A stretch of 64,000 bases of DNA from Marinicrinis sediminis (GCF_042685085.1 NZ_JBHUMM010000043.1:434001-498000); one strand, 5' to 3'. Counted from the first letter of the stretch, positions 27,101 through 34,225 are shown. Numbers and translations: made by a program. The notes: a model not told the origin generated them from the letters alone.

Positions 27101-27253
27101 TCTGGCACTTCCATAGACTACAAGATAACGCGAGGCAGCTGGTCTACAGTAGAAGTGAACGGAAACGGCTCCGACATCAGCAACCGAAATTATGTGACCA
27201 ATGGGGGAGCCGAAGCGGCGAACATTACGGTTCAGAAGTGGAAAGATATCTAA
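24143..27253 (+). CDS. Secreted GH13 alpha-amylase with duplicated Fn3-CBM modules
   Basis: A 1,036-residue secreted enzyme for starch breakdown. A signal peptide (residues 1-33, ends AEA) is followed by a GH13 catalytic domain (about 45-490). GH13 regions: DIVPNH (about 169), GARVDA with the nucleophile Asp (about 263), GENF with the acid/base Glu (about 290), FIDNHD (about 354). Then come a beta-sheet domain, Fn3 (557-646), a CBM25-like starch-binding module (650-743), a second Fn3 (748-834), a second CBM25-like module (840-932) and a C-terminal CBM20-like module (936-1036, LYLAGNVNGWN). The two Fn3-CBM units are clear duplicates. Product specificity (alpha-amylase, maltogenic or CGTase-like) cannot be settled by eye. 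It is monocistronic with a terminator. Confidence 0.93.
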   Translation: MKKAIRIKLGYLLMLALIVSSFVNVGGMTPVETAEASTTSSVITEHDTIYQIMVDRFHNGDATNDATGSAIRYQETSEEDFRYMKGGDWQGIIDKLPYIQGMGYTAIWISPVAEPQVTNRVNNGTGRNTAYHGYNVKDPNKANPYFGTKEKLKELVDEAHNLGIKVILDIVPNHIGDYMLGTNNYYDIPSLQPAAPFNNPSWYHHNGDIDFGSIDGDYSQAAQDYLENHDLAGLDDLDHDNPQAKQAIFDAIKYWFDYTGADGARVDAAKLIKPSVLRELELYIGKNTFGENFDGNAEFVSRWVGSQGEWGMLDFPLFFQVLNSFAYGQSFDSTVKQAFAQDYRYNGDENHMVTFIDNHDRNRFLTEVGGDVTKLQNAISFIYAARGVPVVFQGTEQNRGNANGQIITGGIADTWNRWSMVEKDQNGNVIQDYFDTNASTYQHIAKLNQIRKTYEALRSGKQREMWSSANLYAFSRRVDSGANTGQEVISVFSNGGGSQTQTIPLRAESTLAVGTVLTNQLNTNDTITVQSGGTTGKQITVSVGDHAAKIYAVQAADTQAPTVPQNVTASMNGTSVELNWSPSSDNVAVTGYEVYRDGALIATTTGVGYTDGTVASDTTYSYTIKALDAAANASALSAAVSITTPIFSTNTVTVYYKQGFANPNIHYRPLGGTWTSVPGVSMPAAEITGYNKITINIGSATQLEAVFNDGNGNWDNNNSQNYFFGTGTWTFDGGSISSGAPSGGDTQAPTAPTGLTATARSSQSIDLSWTAATDNVGVTGYEIFRNGGSIATTASTTYSDSGLTAGTTYTYTVKAYDAASNLSAASNTATATTATQQGNEVTIYYKQGFTNPNIHYRATGGNWTTVPGVSMPAAEVAGYNKITINIGSATQLEAVFNDGNGNWDNNNSQNYFFGVGTWTFNGGVISSGVPVAGTDSLTIVVQAPANTPSGANLYLAGNVNGWNAADSAYELTKNANGTYQITLNVASGTSIDYKITRGSWSTVEVNGNGSDISNRNYVTNGGAEAANITVQKWKDI
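26093..26370 (+). repeat. CBM25-like module, copy 1 of an internal duplication
   Basis: This copy encodes NTVTVYYKQGF through NYFFGTGTWTF. Copy 2 at 26661-26937 has almost the same protein sequence, while the third-position DNA differs at many sites, so the duplication is old and kept by selection on protein. Confidence 0.85.
26661..26937 (+). repeat. CBM25-like module, copy 2
   Basis: Second copy of the starch-binding module at 26093-26370, preceded by its own Fn3 domain. Confidence 0.85.
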
Positions 27254-27331
27254 TCTATTTCATCTCTCTGTTCAAGGTTGCTCGTACTCGAAAATGCTAG
27301 ATTGGCAAGGTAAACAATAGAGAGTAAACGG

Positions 27332-27364
27332 CAGGTACTGGAGGAATCCGGTACCTGTTTTTCT
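27332..27364 (+). terminator. Intrinsic terminator of amylase
   Basis: CAGGTAC (27332-27338) pairs with GTACCTG (27351-27357), followed by TTTTTCTT. Confidence 0.8.
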
Positions 27365-27512
27365 TGCAAATCTATTGCACTGCACACATCATTATAATAA
27401 TATGGATAAACAACCAGCTTATCTCAGAGGATTCATCTGATCGGTTATGCAGTTAGTTTTTTTACAATTTATACATATAAACAAAAATGGATAGGAATAA
27501 AAGGGGAATCGC

Positions 27513-27959
27513 ATGATGGGAACAGAAACGACATGTAAAAGTTATTTTTGCATTATAGGAGAATTCCAGTTGTCTGAAATTACTTCCCTACTAGGCATAC
27601 TAAATACAGCAGGACATCAGATCGGGGACAATAAAAAATATATTCAAGGACAATATGACTGGTCATCTTGGATTTACGGCTCAGATGTTGAAGAACGGAG
27701 AGATGCGGACTGTCAGCTAGAAGAAGTGATTGAAAAACTTTTATCGAAAGTGGAGATATTGAAGCAAATCAAGCAAAAATATGATTGTCAATTTAGGATT
27801 ACACAAGTACCGATTGTGGAGAATGGGGAATGCCCTGCTTTGGTTTTTTCACCAAAAGTCATTGATTTTTGTGCGCAAATTGGAGCTGACATTGATATTG
27901 ATCTGTATGTAAACCCTTATCCGGATGAAAATGAACTTTTAACTATTGACGAGCGTTGA
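27513..27959 (+). CDS. DUF4279-like protein
   Basis: A 148-residue soluble protein resembling DUF4279: YFCIIGEFQLSEITSLLG near the start, a central WSSWIYGS segment, then a helical stretch EVIEKLLSKVEILKQIKQKY and a C-terminal SPKVIDFCAQIGADIDIDLYV. This family is common near toxin-immunity or phage-defence loci but has no assigned activity. AAAGGGG precedes the ATG pair at 27513/27516. It is AT-rich compared with the amylase and lies 55 bases before the GNAT gene at 28015. Confidence 0.7.
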   Translation: MMGTETTCKSYFCIIGEFQLSEITSLLGILNTAGHQIGDNKKYIQGQYDWSSWIYGSDVEERRDADCQLEEVIEKLLSKVEILKQIKQKYDCQFRITQVPIVENGECPALVFSPKVIDFCAQIGADIDIDLYVNPYPDENELLTIDER

Positions 27960-28014
27960 CTGATTTAAAGACAATGACAGAAAATGAAAAATGAAACACA
28001 TGGGAGGAAACAAG

Positions 28015-28479
28015 ATGAAAGATCACCACAATTATTTCGTGAAACAAGCGGATACCACAGATTTGAACGACGCAGCGGAGTTGTTTAATGCGTACCGACA
28101 ATTTTACAAGCAGAAAGACGATAGGAAAGGAGCACATGCCTTTCTGAGCGAACGATTGTTAAATAAGGAATCCGTCATTTTTTTGGCTGTTCATGCTGAA
28201 ACGAATCAGGCAGCAGGCTTTACACAGCTTTATCCTTCCTTTTCTTCGGTTTCCATGCGAAAAACTTGGGTGTTAAATGATCTGTATGTGGATCCCGATC
28301 ATCGCGGATGTGGCGTCGCGGCCCAACTGATTGAACACGTCAAGCAATTTGCGCATGAAACGAGAGCGGTTCGTGTGTCATTGTCTACCGCAATCAACAA
28401 TGAGACCGCACAGCGTCTATATGAACGGACTGGCTTTCAAAAAGACCAGCAATTTTTCCATTATGCGTATACGCTGTAA
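28015..28479 (+). CDS. GNAT family N-acetyltransferase (intact copy)
   Basis: A 154-residue acetyltransferase. The acetyl-CoA loop is DPDHRGCGVAAQLIEH (about 100-115) after the strand WVLNDLYV, with a C-terminal NETAQRLYERTGFQ typical of GNAT. GGGAGG lies 8 bases before the ATG at 28015. Its last 280 bases, from 28200, recur at 32035-32314 beyond the retron island; only this copy keeps the N-terminus. The end overlaps the lipoprotein gene by 17 bases. The substrate is unknown. Confidence 0.88.
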   Translation: MKDHHNYFVKQADTTDLNDAAELFNAYRQFYKQKDDRKGAHAFLSERLLNKESVIFLAVHAETNQAAGFTQLYPSFSSVSMRKTWVLNDLYVDPDHRGCGVAAQLIEHVKQFAHETRAVRVSLSTAINNETAQRLYERTGFQKDQQFFHYAYTL

Positions 28480-28788
28480 AGTCATTGTGTTGCTTGGCGT
28501 TCTGCTTTTGTGTACTAGCTGTGATGAAGTTGAACAGTTTGAGACGTCTATCGTCTTCATCTCTGACAACGGGATGGAAGTGGATTGCTCGGATGAGGTG
28601 AATCGGGGGAAAACAGAGGTGGATGATGTATTGCATGTATGCGAGGTGACAATCTCTCCTGAAACCGAGATTGTCAATCGGACAGGCCAACCTGTTCCCG
28701 TCGATAGATTGCGAGCAGGGGATGAGATACGCATCACGCTATTGGAACCGACGGATATTGGAGAGGAGAACCGCAGCTTTACTGCCAG
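28200..28788 (+). repeat. 589-bp direct repeat, left copy
   Basis: Identical in length to 32035-32623 (offset 3,835 bases, no indels) with five substitutions counted by eye. It covers the 3' part of the GNAT gene and nearly all of the lipoprotein gene. Together the copies bracket the HAD and retron genes. Confidence 0.95.
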
Positions 28789-28819
28789 CAAACTTCAATT
28801 ACTAACCTCAGAGAGATGA
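28463..28819 (+). CDS. Small lipoprotein, copy 1
   Basis: A 118-residue predicted lipoprotein: MRIRCKVIVLLGVLLLCTSC with a lipobox Cys at residue 20, followed by a compact beta-rich domain (AGDEIRITLLEP). The start lies inside the GNAT gene in another frame. Copy 2 at 32298-32654 has the same length and differs at three residues up to the repeat edge; after the repeat edge at 28788 the last codons differ (LTSER here versus YAKG there). One of the two endings is therefore secondary. Confidence 0.7.
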   Translation: MRIRCKVIVLLGVLLLCTSCDEVEQFETSIVFISDNGMEVDCSDEVNRGKTEVDDVLHVCEVTISPETEIVNRTGQPVPVDRLRAGDEIRITLLEPTDIGEENRSFTASKLQLLTSER

Positions 28820-28845
28820 CCTAGAAATCGTAGGGTCAACTCTCT
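28811..28845 (+). terminator. Hairpin overlapping lipoprotein stop
   Basis: GAGAG plus TGACCTA pairs with TAGGGTCA plus CTCTC around a 7-base loop and includes the TGA stop. The U-tail is weak. It resembles the hairpin placed over the retron RT stop at 31853-31891. Confidence 0.45.
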
Positions 28846-28979
28846 TCATTTAGATGATCTAGCCTGTTAGAATACTCATTCCAAGGTTGTATCAAGATCT
28901 TTCCCTCACAATCTATGATATTACTCAGTTAGTGAAGTTACCGTACATCGCCTGGCAGTTTGCCAATATTGTTCGTAAC

Positions 28980-29678
28980 CTAATTACATTTCAACCGACC
29001 ATTATCATCAAGTAAATCTAGAAAGCTGTTAATTTCGACCCCTTTATAATCTTCGAATCTATTGTTTCTGTCAATTAAAATACCCTCTATTCCTGCATTG
29101 GTTGCAGCTACTACATCATAATAAACAGAATCACCGATCATCATTGTATGAGCTGCAGAAACCTTCAAGTCATTCAATACATATTGGAATGATTCTCTGG
29201 ATGGCTTTGAATATCCAATTTCAGAGCTGATATAAATTCGATCTATGTGTTTCATTAAACCTAGGGTTTCAATTTTTTTTCGTTGCCCGTCTGAAGGACC
29301 ATTTGTGAGAATTGCAGGGGTAACACCATTATTACTTATTTTTTCGAGAAAGGGTAAAGTGTCTGAAAAGAATTTAACATTGTGATTCGCTTCACCCATG
29401 TATATATCGTTTAAGTGTGTAACAAATTCGTTTGATATAAGGTGATTTTTTTGCAAAATAGATGCAAATCTTCTAAATCTGTATTCATCGATACTGATCA
29501 TTTTTTCAGTGTATTGTTTAAATAAACGAGGCTCGGATTGATGGTATTTTTCCCAAAAATATGTTGGTGACAAGCCGGATTTTAGCAAAACCATACTGAT
29601 TTTATTCTTCGCGTTCTCAACGGCTTGTTGATAATCACATAATGTATCGTCTAAGTCGAAAATTATACATTTTATCAT
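28980..29678 (-). CDS. HAD family hydrolase (YjjG-like) in the island
   Basis: A 232-residue HAD phosphatase. Motif I is IFDLDDTLCDY at the N-terminus, motif II AILTNGP, motif III Lys in GYSKPSRESF, and motif IV GDSVYYDVVAATNAG. A helical cap lies between motifs I and II as in YjjG/PynA pyrimidine-nucleotide phosphatases. GAGGAGGG on the minus strand lies 10 bases before the ATG at 29678; an ATG three codons upstream is too close to it. It is the only sizeable minus-strand gene here, is AT-rich like the retron, and is divergent from it. It may be passenger cargo or a nucleotide-handling accessory; that link is speculative. Confidence 0.88.
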   Translation of the reverse strand: MIKCIIFDLDDTLCDYQQAVENAKNKISMVLLKSGLSPTYFWEKYHQSEPRLFKQYTEKMISIDEYRFRRFASILQKNHLISNEFVTHLNDIYMGEANHNVKFFSDTLPFLEKISNNGVTPAILTNGPSDGQRKKIETLGLMKHIDRIYISSEIGYSKPSRESFQYVLNDLKVSAAHTMMIGDSVYYDVVAATNAGIEGILIDRNNRFEDYKGVEINSFLDLLDDNGRLKCN

Positions 29679-29700
29679 TCGTGGCATTCCCTCCTCTCCG

Positions 29701-29871
29701 AAGTATTACCCATACCAATGGAACACTGAAATAAATGATTTACCTGACAGGCGAATTTATTCTACAGAATCAATAATAGAAGCTATCAAAGAAAATATGC
29801 TTAAATTGCATAGCAAAGTTGCTATTAACGAGTGGCTATCTTTCATTAATGTCGTGGCTCTCAATCATTAA
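29701..29871 (+). pseudogene. Possible coding remnant without start
   Basis: This stretch reads open for 56 codons to a TAA, giving a protein-like sequence (NDLPDRRIYSTESIIEAIKE, then NEWLSFINVVALNH) with no start codon or ribosome binding site; it abuts the start of the divergent HAD gene. It may be the C-terminal tail of a gene lost when the island formed. Chance is possible in AT-rich DNA. Confidence 0.3.
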
Positions 29872-29953
29872 ATCAATAGCTCCGCCGCACTGAAATATTT
29901 AAAGTAAAGGGAACTGCTTTGATATCCTTATTTCAATTATTGATAAAGTCATT

Positions 29954-29985
29954 TTGTTTTAATTTGTTGAAATATACTGTATAAT
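29954..29985 (+). promoter_or_regulatory. Probable promoter of the retron RNA
   Basis: A perfect -10 TATAAT (29980-29985) sits directly before the retron a1 repeat, giving a predicted start near 29992. The best -35 is TTGTTT (29954-29959) with a long 20-base spacer, partly offset by a TG just before the -10. Confidence 0.5.
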
Positions 29986-29992
29986 TGTATAA

Positions 29993-30127
29993 ACGTGCGG
30001 CTAGATTTTTCACTTGTGCTTCGCAAGTGTTGGCAAAAATGGTGGGGCTATTTGCTCTCTCACATTATTAGCCGCAATAGTCGTCTCTTATCATCGCGTT
30101 TTCATCGCATAATGAGTGGCCGCACGT
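29993..30127 (+). ncRNA. Retron msr-msd non-coding RNA
   Basis: Terminal repeats a1 (29993-30003, ACGTGCGGCTA) and a2 (30117-30127, TGGCCGCACGT) are complementary over 11 positions with one G-U pair, as required to close a retron RNA. Inside are three hairpins. SL1 at 30011-30029 has stem CACTTG/CAAGTG. A second at 30046-30082 pairs GGCTATTTGC with GCAATAGTC (one bulge). A third at 30086-30116 pairs CTCTTAT with ATAATGAG and is the likely msd arm. The G at 30004 in TAGATT just after a1 is the likely 2',5'-branch residue. The RNA ends 25 bases before the GTG of the reverse transcriptase. Exact msDNA ends cannot be told from sequence. Confidence 0.8.
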
Positions 30128-30152
30128 ACTTATGGATAGGGAGAGTTCCCAT

Positions 30153-31856
30153 GTGAGTGAATTTCATGATATAAAAACACGTAATGGACTTGCAGATTTC
30201 CTGAAAATCCCCCGAAATAAACTTAGTTATATATTGTATATTAAAGGCACTAACAAATTATATACCTCATTCGAGATTAATAAGAAAAACGGGGGTACCC
30301 GTAAAATTAATGCTCCATCAGAAGACCTCAAGGACATTCAAAAAAAACTAGCAGAAGCTCTATATAATCATAAGAAAAAGAAGAAGCGCGGAAGTAGAGA
30401 CAAAATTTCACATGCTTTTGAAATAGACAAAGGCATAATAACAAATGCAGAAAACCATCGGAATAAACGCTTCATTTTCAATATTGATTTAGATAACTTC
30501 TTTGATAGTTTCCACTTTGGACGTGTCAGGGGTTATTTTCATAAAAATGACCATTTTTCGCTTCCTATAGAAGTAGCCACAGCTATAGCACAAATATCCT
30601 GTTATGAAGGAAAGTTACCTCAAGGTGCACCAAGCTCCCCTATCATTACGAACTTAATTTGCGAGATATTAGACCACAGGATATTGAAAATCGCAAAACA
30701 ATATAAATTGGATTACACACGTTATGCAGATGATTTAACCTTTTCGACTAATGATAAAAATTTCCTAAAGTCGCAATCCGAATTATATAATATGGTATCA
30801 GAAGAAATCAATCGAGCTGGATTTAAGATAAATGATAAGAAGACAAGATTACAATTTAGGGATTCACAACAAATCGTCACAGGACTTGTTGTGAATAAGA
30901 AGATACATGTAAATAGTGTTTATTATAAAGAGACTAGAGCAATGGCTCATCACCTTTACAAATATGGTGAGTTTAAAATTAATGATAAACCCGCCAATCT
31001 AAATCAATTAGAGGGCAGATTTTCCTTTATTAATCAATTAACCAGGTATAATAATAAATTGGATGGTGAAAAACATCACTTCCAGTGCTTATGTTCGAGA
31101 GAACGTCAATATCAAAAATTCCTATTTTATAAATACTTCTTTGCTAACCCCAAGCCACTGATTGTAACAGAAGGTAAAACGGATGTAGCTTATTTAAAAA
31201 CTGCTTTAAAAAAACTATACAAAGAGTATCCTAATTTAATCACCAAAAAAAGCAATGGTAAGTTTGATTTCAAAATATCCTTTCTAAATAAAACGAAGAG
31301 ATTAAAATACTTTATGGGAATTTTCCAGGACGGCGGCAATGCATTAAAAAATATATATGCCTTCTTTGATTCGAAGAAGTCGGATAACAATTATTTGAGT
31401 TTTTTCAAAAAAACAAGCAACAAATTACCAATAAATCCTGTAATTTTAATGTTTGATAATGAAATTCATAGTGGGGATAAGAAACCGATAGGAAACTTCC
31501 TAAACCATACAAAATTGAGTGAAAAGAAGCGGGAAGATTTGAAACATAAAAACTTTGTTGATATTATTGACAACTTGTATCTCTTAACTATACCTCTGAT
31601 CGGTGATAAAAATGAATGTGATATAGAAGACTTGTTTGAGGACAGTGTTCTTTCGCATAAAATTGAAGGGAAAGAATTCACGAAAAAAGATAAGTATGAT
31701 GTCTCAAAATACTATGGCAAAGAAATATTCTCCAAATACATTTTAAGGAACTATTCCTCTATTAATTTTTCTAACTTTAGGAGCACTTTAGATAGAATAG
31801 ATAATATTATCAAGACATACAGGATGGGAGAGCGGGGGCAGGACACGGTTAAATGA
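30153..31856 (+). CDS. Retron reverse transcriptase fused to a C-terminal TOPRIM domain
   Basis: A 567-residue retron RT. RT palm motifs: FNIDLDNFF (catalytic Asp about 112), LPQGAPSSPIITN (about 155-167) and YADD (191-194). Retron hallmarks are NAENH (NAxxH, 98-102) and IVTGLVVN (VTG, 242-244). After about residue 330 comes a TOPRIM-like nuclease fold: TEGKTD with the catalytic Glu (about 340) and later ILMFDNE (about 431-437) for the acidic pair. This RT-TOPRIM fusion is the layout known from retron Ec67 (Eco2, type I-C), where the fused domain is the toxic effector of anti-phage defence. I start at GTG 30153 because AGGGAGAG lies 7 bases before it; an ATG at 30132 has no such site and abuts the a2 repeat. 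The gene is strikingly AT-rich, indicating transfer. Confidence 0.92.
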   Translation: MSEFHDIKTRNGLADFLKIPRNKLSYILYIKGTNKLYTSFEINKKNGGTRKINAPSEDLKDIQKKLAEALYNHKKKKKRGSRDKISHAFEIDKGIITNAENHRNKRFIFNIDLDNFFDSFHFGRVRGYFHKNDHFSLPIEVATAIAQISCYEGKLPQGAPSSPIITNLICEILDHRILKIAKQYKLDYTRYADDLTFSTNDKNFLKSQSELYNMVSEEINRAGFKINDKKTRLQFRDSQQIVTGLVVNKKIHVNSVYYKETRAMAHHLYKYGEFKINDKPANLNQLEGRFSFINQLTRYNNKLDGEKHHFQCLCSRERQYQKFLFYKYFFANPKPLIVTEGKTDVAYLKTALKKLYKEYPNLITKKSNGKFDFKISFLNKTKRLKYFMGIFQDGGNALKNIYAFFDSKKSDNNYLSFFKKTSNKLPINPVILMFDNEIHSGDKKPIGNFLNHTKLSEKKREDLKHKNFVDIIDNLYLLTIPLIGDKNECDIEDLFEDSVLSHKIEGKEFTKKDKYDVSKYYGKEIFSKYILRNYSSINFSNFRSTLDRIDNIIKTYRMGERGQDTVK

Positions 31857-31891
31857 GAGGCCACCTTTATTTCTAAAAGGTGGCCTCTCAT
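31853..31891 (+). terminator. Perfect 16-bp hairpin over the RT stop codon
   Basis: Bases 31853-31868 pair perfectly with 31876-31891 around a 7-base loop; the stop TGA (31854-31856) is in the stem. No U-run follows, so it may act as an mRNA 3' stabiliser rather than a classical terminator. Confidence 0.6.
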
Positions 31892-32034
31892 GCCGATTTA
31901 TTGCTGATTCCCAAGTTTTAAATTCACCTCGTAAAAAATAATACCGGATTGTTATGCACTTACATAGGGCTTGCTGATAAAGATCTCATTCATCCTGAGC
32001 CCAACGAACAGAAAGACTGTAGTAATCTGACAAT

Positions 32035-32314
32035 AACGAATCAGGCAGCAGGCTTTACACAGCTTTATCCTTCCTTTTCTTCGGTTTCCATGCGAAAAAC
32101 TTGGGTGTTAAATGATCTGTATGTGGATCCCGATCATCGCGGATGTGGAGTTGCGGCCCAACTGATTGAACACGTCAAGCAATTTGCGCATGAAACGAGA
32201 GCGGTTCGTGTGTCATTGTCTACCGCAATCAACAATGAGACCGCACAGCGTCTATATGAACGGACTGGCTTTCAAAAAGACCAGCAATTTTTCCATTATG
32301 CGTATACGCTGTAA
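32035..32314 (+). pseudogene. 5'-truncated GNAT acetyltransferase copy
   Basis: The C-terminal 92 codons of the GNAT gene, from TNQAAGFTQ to the stop, are repeated here. The upstream frame happens to stay open back to an ATG at 31949, but that extension is unrelated to the intact copy and removes the first half of the fold. It is very unlikely to be active. Confidence 0.8.
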
Positions 32315-32623
32315 AGTCATTGTGTTGCTTGGCGTTCTGCTTTTGTGTACTAGCTGTGATGAAGTTGAACAGTTTGAGACGTCTATCGTCTTCATCTCTG
32401 ACAACGGGATGGAAGTGGATTGCTCGGTTGAGGTGAATCGGGGGAAAACAGAGGTGGATGATGTATTGCATGTATGCGAGGTGACAATCTCTCCTGAAAC
32501 CGAGATTGTCAATCGGTCAGGCCAACCTGTTCCCGTCGATAGATTGCGAGCAGGGGATGAGATACGCATCACGCTATTGGAACCGATGGATATTGGAGAG
32601 GAGAACCGCAGCTTTACTGCCAG
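32035..32623 (+). repeat. 589-bp direct repeat, right copy
   Basis: Partner of 28200-28788. The right edge is followed by the more natural-looking end of the lipoprotein gene; the left edge cuts into the middle of the GNAT gene. The 143 bases between the RT hairpin and this repeat contain no gene I can support. Confidence 0.95.
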
Positions 32624-32654
32624 TCGCATTCAGCTGAAATATGCCAAAGGATAA
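32298..32654 (+). CDS. Small lipoprotein, copy 2
   Basis: A 118-residue predicted lipoprotein with lipobox CTSC, identical in design to 28463-28819 and differing at D/V, T/S and T/M positions plus its final ten or so residues (IQLKYAKG). It is probably the ancestral 3' end because the sequence continues smoothly into the SDR gene region. Without an intact upstream GNAT gene its expression is uncertain. Confidence 0.65.
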   Translation: MRIRCKVIVLLGVLLLCTSCDEVEQFETSIVFISDNGMEVDCSVEVNRGKTEVDDVLHVCEVTISPETEIVNRSGQPVPVDRLRAGDEIRITLLEPMDIGEENRSFTASRIQLKYAKG

Positions 32655-32741
32655 CCATGACGATGTATAGCCGAGTCTGGCGATGTTCATTCTGTTATGA
32701 TGTCGAGATGATCAGGGTAAGGAGAGAAAGGAGATAGCGGG

Positions 32742-33527
32742 ATGGATATGCAATTGAAAGGGAAAAACATACTCGTTACGGCTTCCAGCCGAGGAATCGG
32801 GAAAGCGATTGCCGAGCAACTGGCCAAGGAGGGTGCTAATCTCATCTTGTGCAGTCGAAGTGAAGAGCAATTGCTGGAACTGGCCTCTTCACTTCAAACG
32901 CAGTATGGTATCGAGGCGGTCGGAAGAAAGGTAGATCTGAGCAGTCGAACTTCGATCGACGAACTAATCGCATGGCTGCATACATCTTGTCCCACTCTGG
33001 ACGGACTCGTTTGCAATACGGGCGGGCCTCCCAAGGGCAATTTAATGACATTGGATGAACAGGATTGGGCGGATGCCTTTCAATTGCAGCTGATGAGTAT
33101 CGTACGTCTTATAAAGGGATGTTTGCCTTTGCTCGCTGTAAATGGAGGCAACATATTGACGATCGCTTCGTCTTCCGTCAAGCAGCCAATTCCAGGTCTG
33201 CTGTTATCCAATACATTCCGAACAGCCGTAGCCGGATTCATGAAATCCATCGCGAGTGAGTGCGCAGAGCAACGTGTACTCGTCAATACCCTTTGCCCGG
33301 GCAGAATCGCGACGGATCGGATTGCAGAACTGGATCACTCATTGGCAGCGGAAACGAGTCAATCCATTGAAGTCATCCAGGCACAGTTCGAGCGAGCCAT
33401 ACCGCTTGGCAGATATGGTCAACCGCAGGAACTCGCAGCTTTTGCTGCATTTTTGCTTTCCCCGCTTAACAGTTATATGACGGGTTCAGCGTTTTTATTT
33501 GATGGCGGAATGGTGCAGGCTCTTTGA
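32742..33527 (+). CDS. SDR family oxidoreductase with altered active site
   Basis: A 261-residue short-chain dehydrogenase. The cofactor motif is TASSRGIGKAIA (about 13-24) and the NAG-like strand is CNTGGPP (about 88-94), with LCPGRIATDRI after the active-site helix. The catalytic Ser is kept in IASSSV, but the usual YxxxK is replaced by SNTFR, so classical proton relay is missing. This may mark a known FabG-like subfamily rather than decay, since the rest of the fold is intact. AGGAG lies 8 bases before the ATG. The stop nearly abuts the region of the next gene. Confidence 0.85.
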   Translation: MDMQLKGKNILVTASSRGIGKAIAEQLAKEGANLILCSRSEEQLLELASSLQTQYGIEAVGRKVDLSSRTSIDELIAWLHTSCPTLDGLVCNTGGPPKGNLMTLDEQDWADAFQLQLMSIVRLIKGCLPLLAVNGGNILTIASSSVKQPIPGLLLSNTFRTAVAGFMKSIASECAEQRVLVNTLCPGRIATDRIAELDHSLAAETSQSIEVIQAQFERAIPLGRYGQPQELAAFAAFLLSPLNSYMTGSAFLFDGGMVQAL

Positions 33528-33586
33528 TTTCATTTGATCACGACGGCTTCGCCATGACTTCACAACTTGACGAGGGAGGCAGGATT

Positions 33587-34225
33587 TTGAAAGGCATCAT
33601 TTTTGATATGGACAACACCCTGCTTCGATCCCGCATTGACTTTGAGGCGATGAAGATGGAAACCTATGCCTTCCTGGTTCGACACCATCGTTTGCCAGCC
33701 AGTCTGGATTTGGGCATGCATACGACTTCTACGCTCATCGCAATGGCCATGGAGAAGGAAGCCATGGATGACCAGTTGCTCCAGCAACTATGGGAGATTC
33801 CAATGAAATATGAAGTGGCGGGCATGAAAGAGGCAGAGCTGGAACCCGGAATCCGGGACATCCTGATAGCACTCAAACAAAGAAAAATACCTTTGGTCGT
33901 AGTCACAAATAACTCGATTGTTGCGGCGAAAAAGGCACTAGAACGAAACGATATCTTCACATATTTCGATAATGTCATCGGTCGAGAAACGGTGCAAGCA
34001 TTAAAACCGGCACCGGATGCATTCCTGCACGTGCTTAATCTCTACCCAGATACCCAGCCCGACGATTGGCTGTCAGTCGGCGATGCATGGATTGATGGCC
34101 GGGCATCCATCGATGCCGGCATTCCCTTTCTCGCCTACCGTGGTGATGCAATGAAAATGAAACAGATGGGCGTTGCACCCACCGGTTATTTGACGGAAAT
34201 GAAACAATTGGTGAATTTTTTATAA
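33587..34225 (+). CDS. HAD family hydrolase
   Basis: A 212-residue HAD phosphatase with motif I IFDMDNTLL, motif II VVVTNNS, motif III Lys in LKPAPDAF and motif IV VGDAWIDGRASIDAG. A helical C1 cap lies between motifs I and II. I use TTG at 33587 with GGGAGG 7 bases upstream; ATG 33554 has no ribosome binding site. It follows the SDR gene by 59 bases and is probably co-transcribed. The substrate is unknown (phosphoglycolate-like or nucleotide). Confidence 0.87.
   Translation: MKGIIFDMDNTLLRSRIDFEAMKMETYAFLVRHHRLPASLDLGMHTTSTLIAMAMEKEAMDDQLLQQLWEIPMKYEVAGMKEAELEPGIRDILIALKQRKIPLVVVTNNSIVAAKKALERNDIFTYFDNVIGRETVQALKPAPDAFLHVLNLYPDTQPDDWLSVGDAWIDGRASIDAGIPFLAYRGDAMKMKQMGVAPTGYLTEMKQLVNFL

Noticed and set aside
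30132..30152. ATG start for the retron RT
   Set aside because: No ribosome binding site; it abuts the a2 repeat, whereas GTG 30153 has AGGGAGAG at good distance.
31949..32034. Extended start for the truncated GNAT copy
   Set aside because: The added residues are unrelated to the intact GNAT N-terminus and have no ribosome binding site.
28200..32623. Direct repeats as transposon or integron ends
   Set aside because: The repeats are gene pieces with 99% identity; no transposase, integrase, attC-like site or target duplication is seen.
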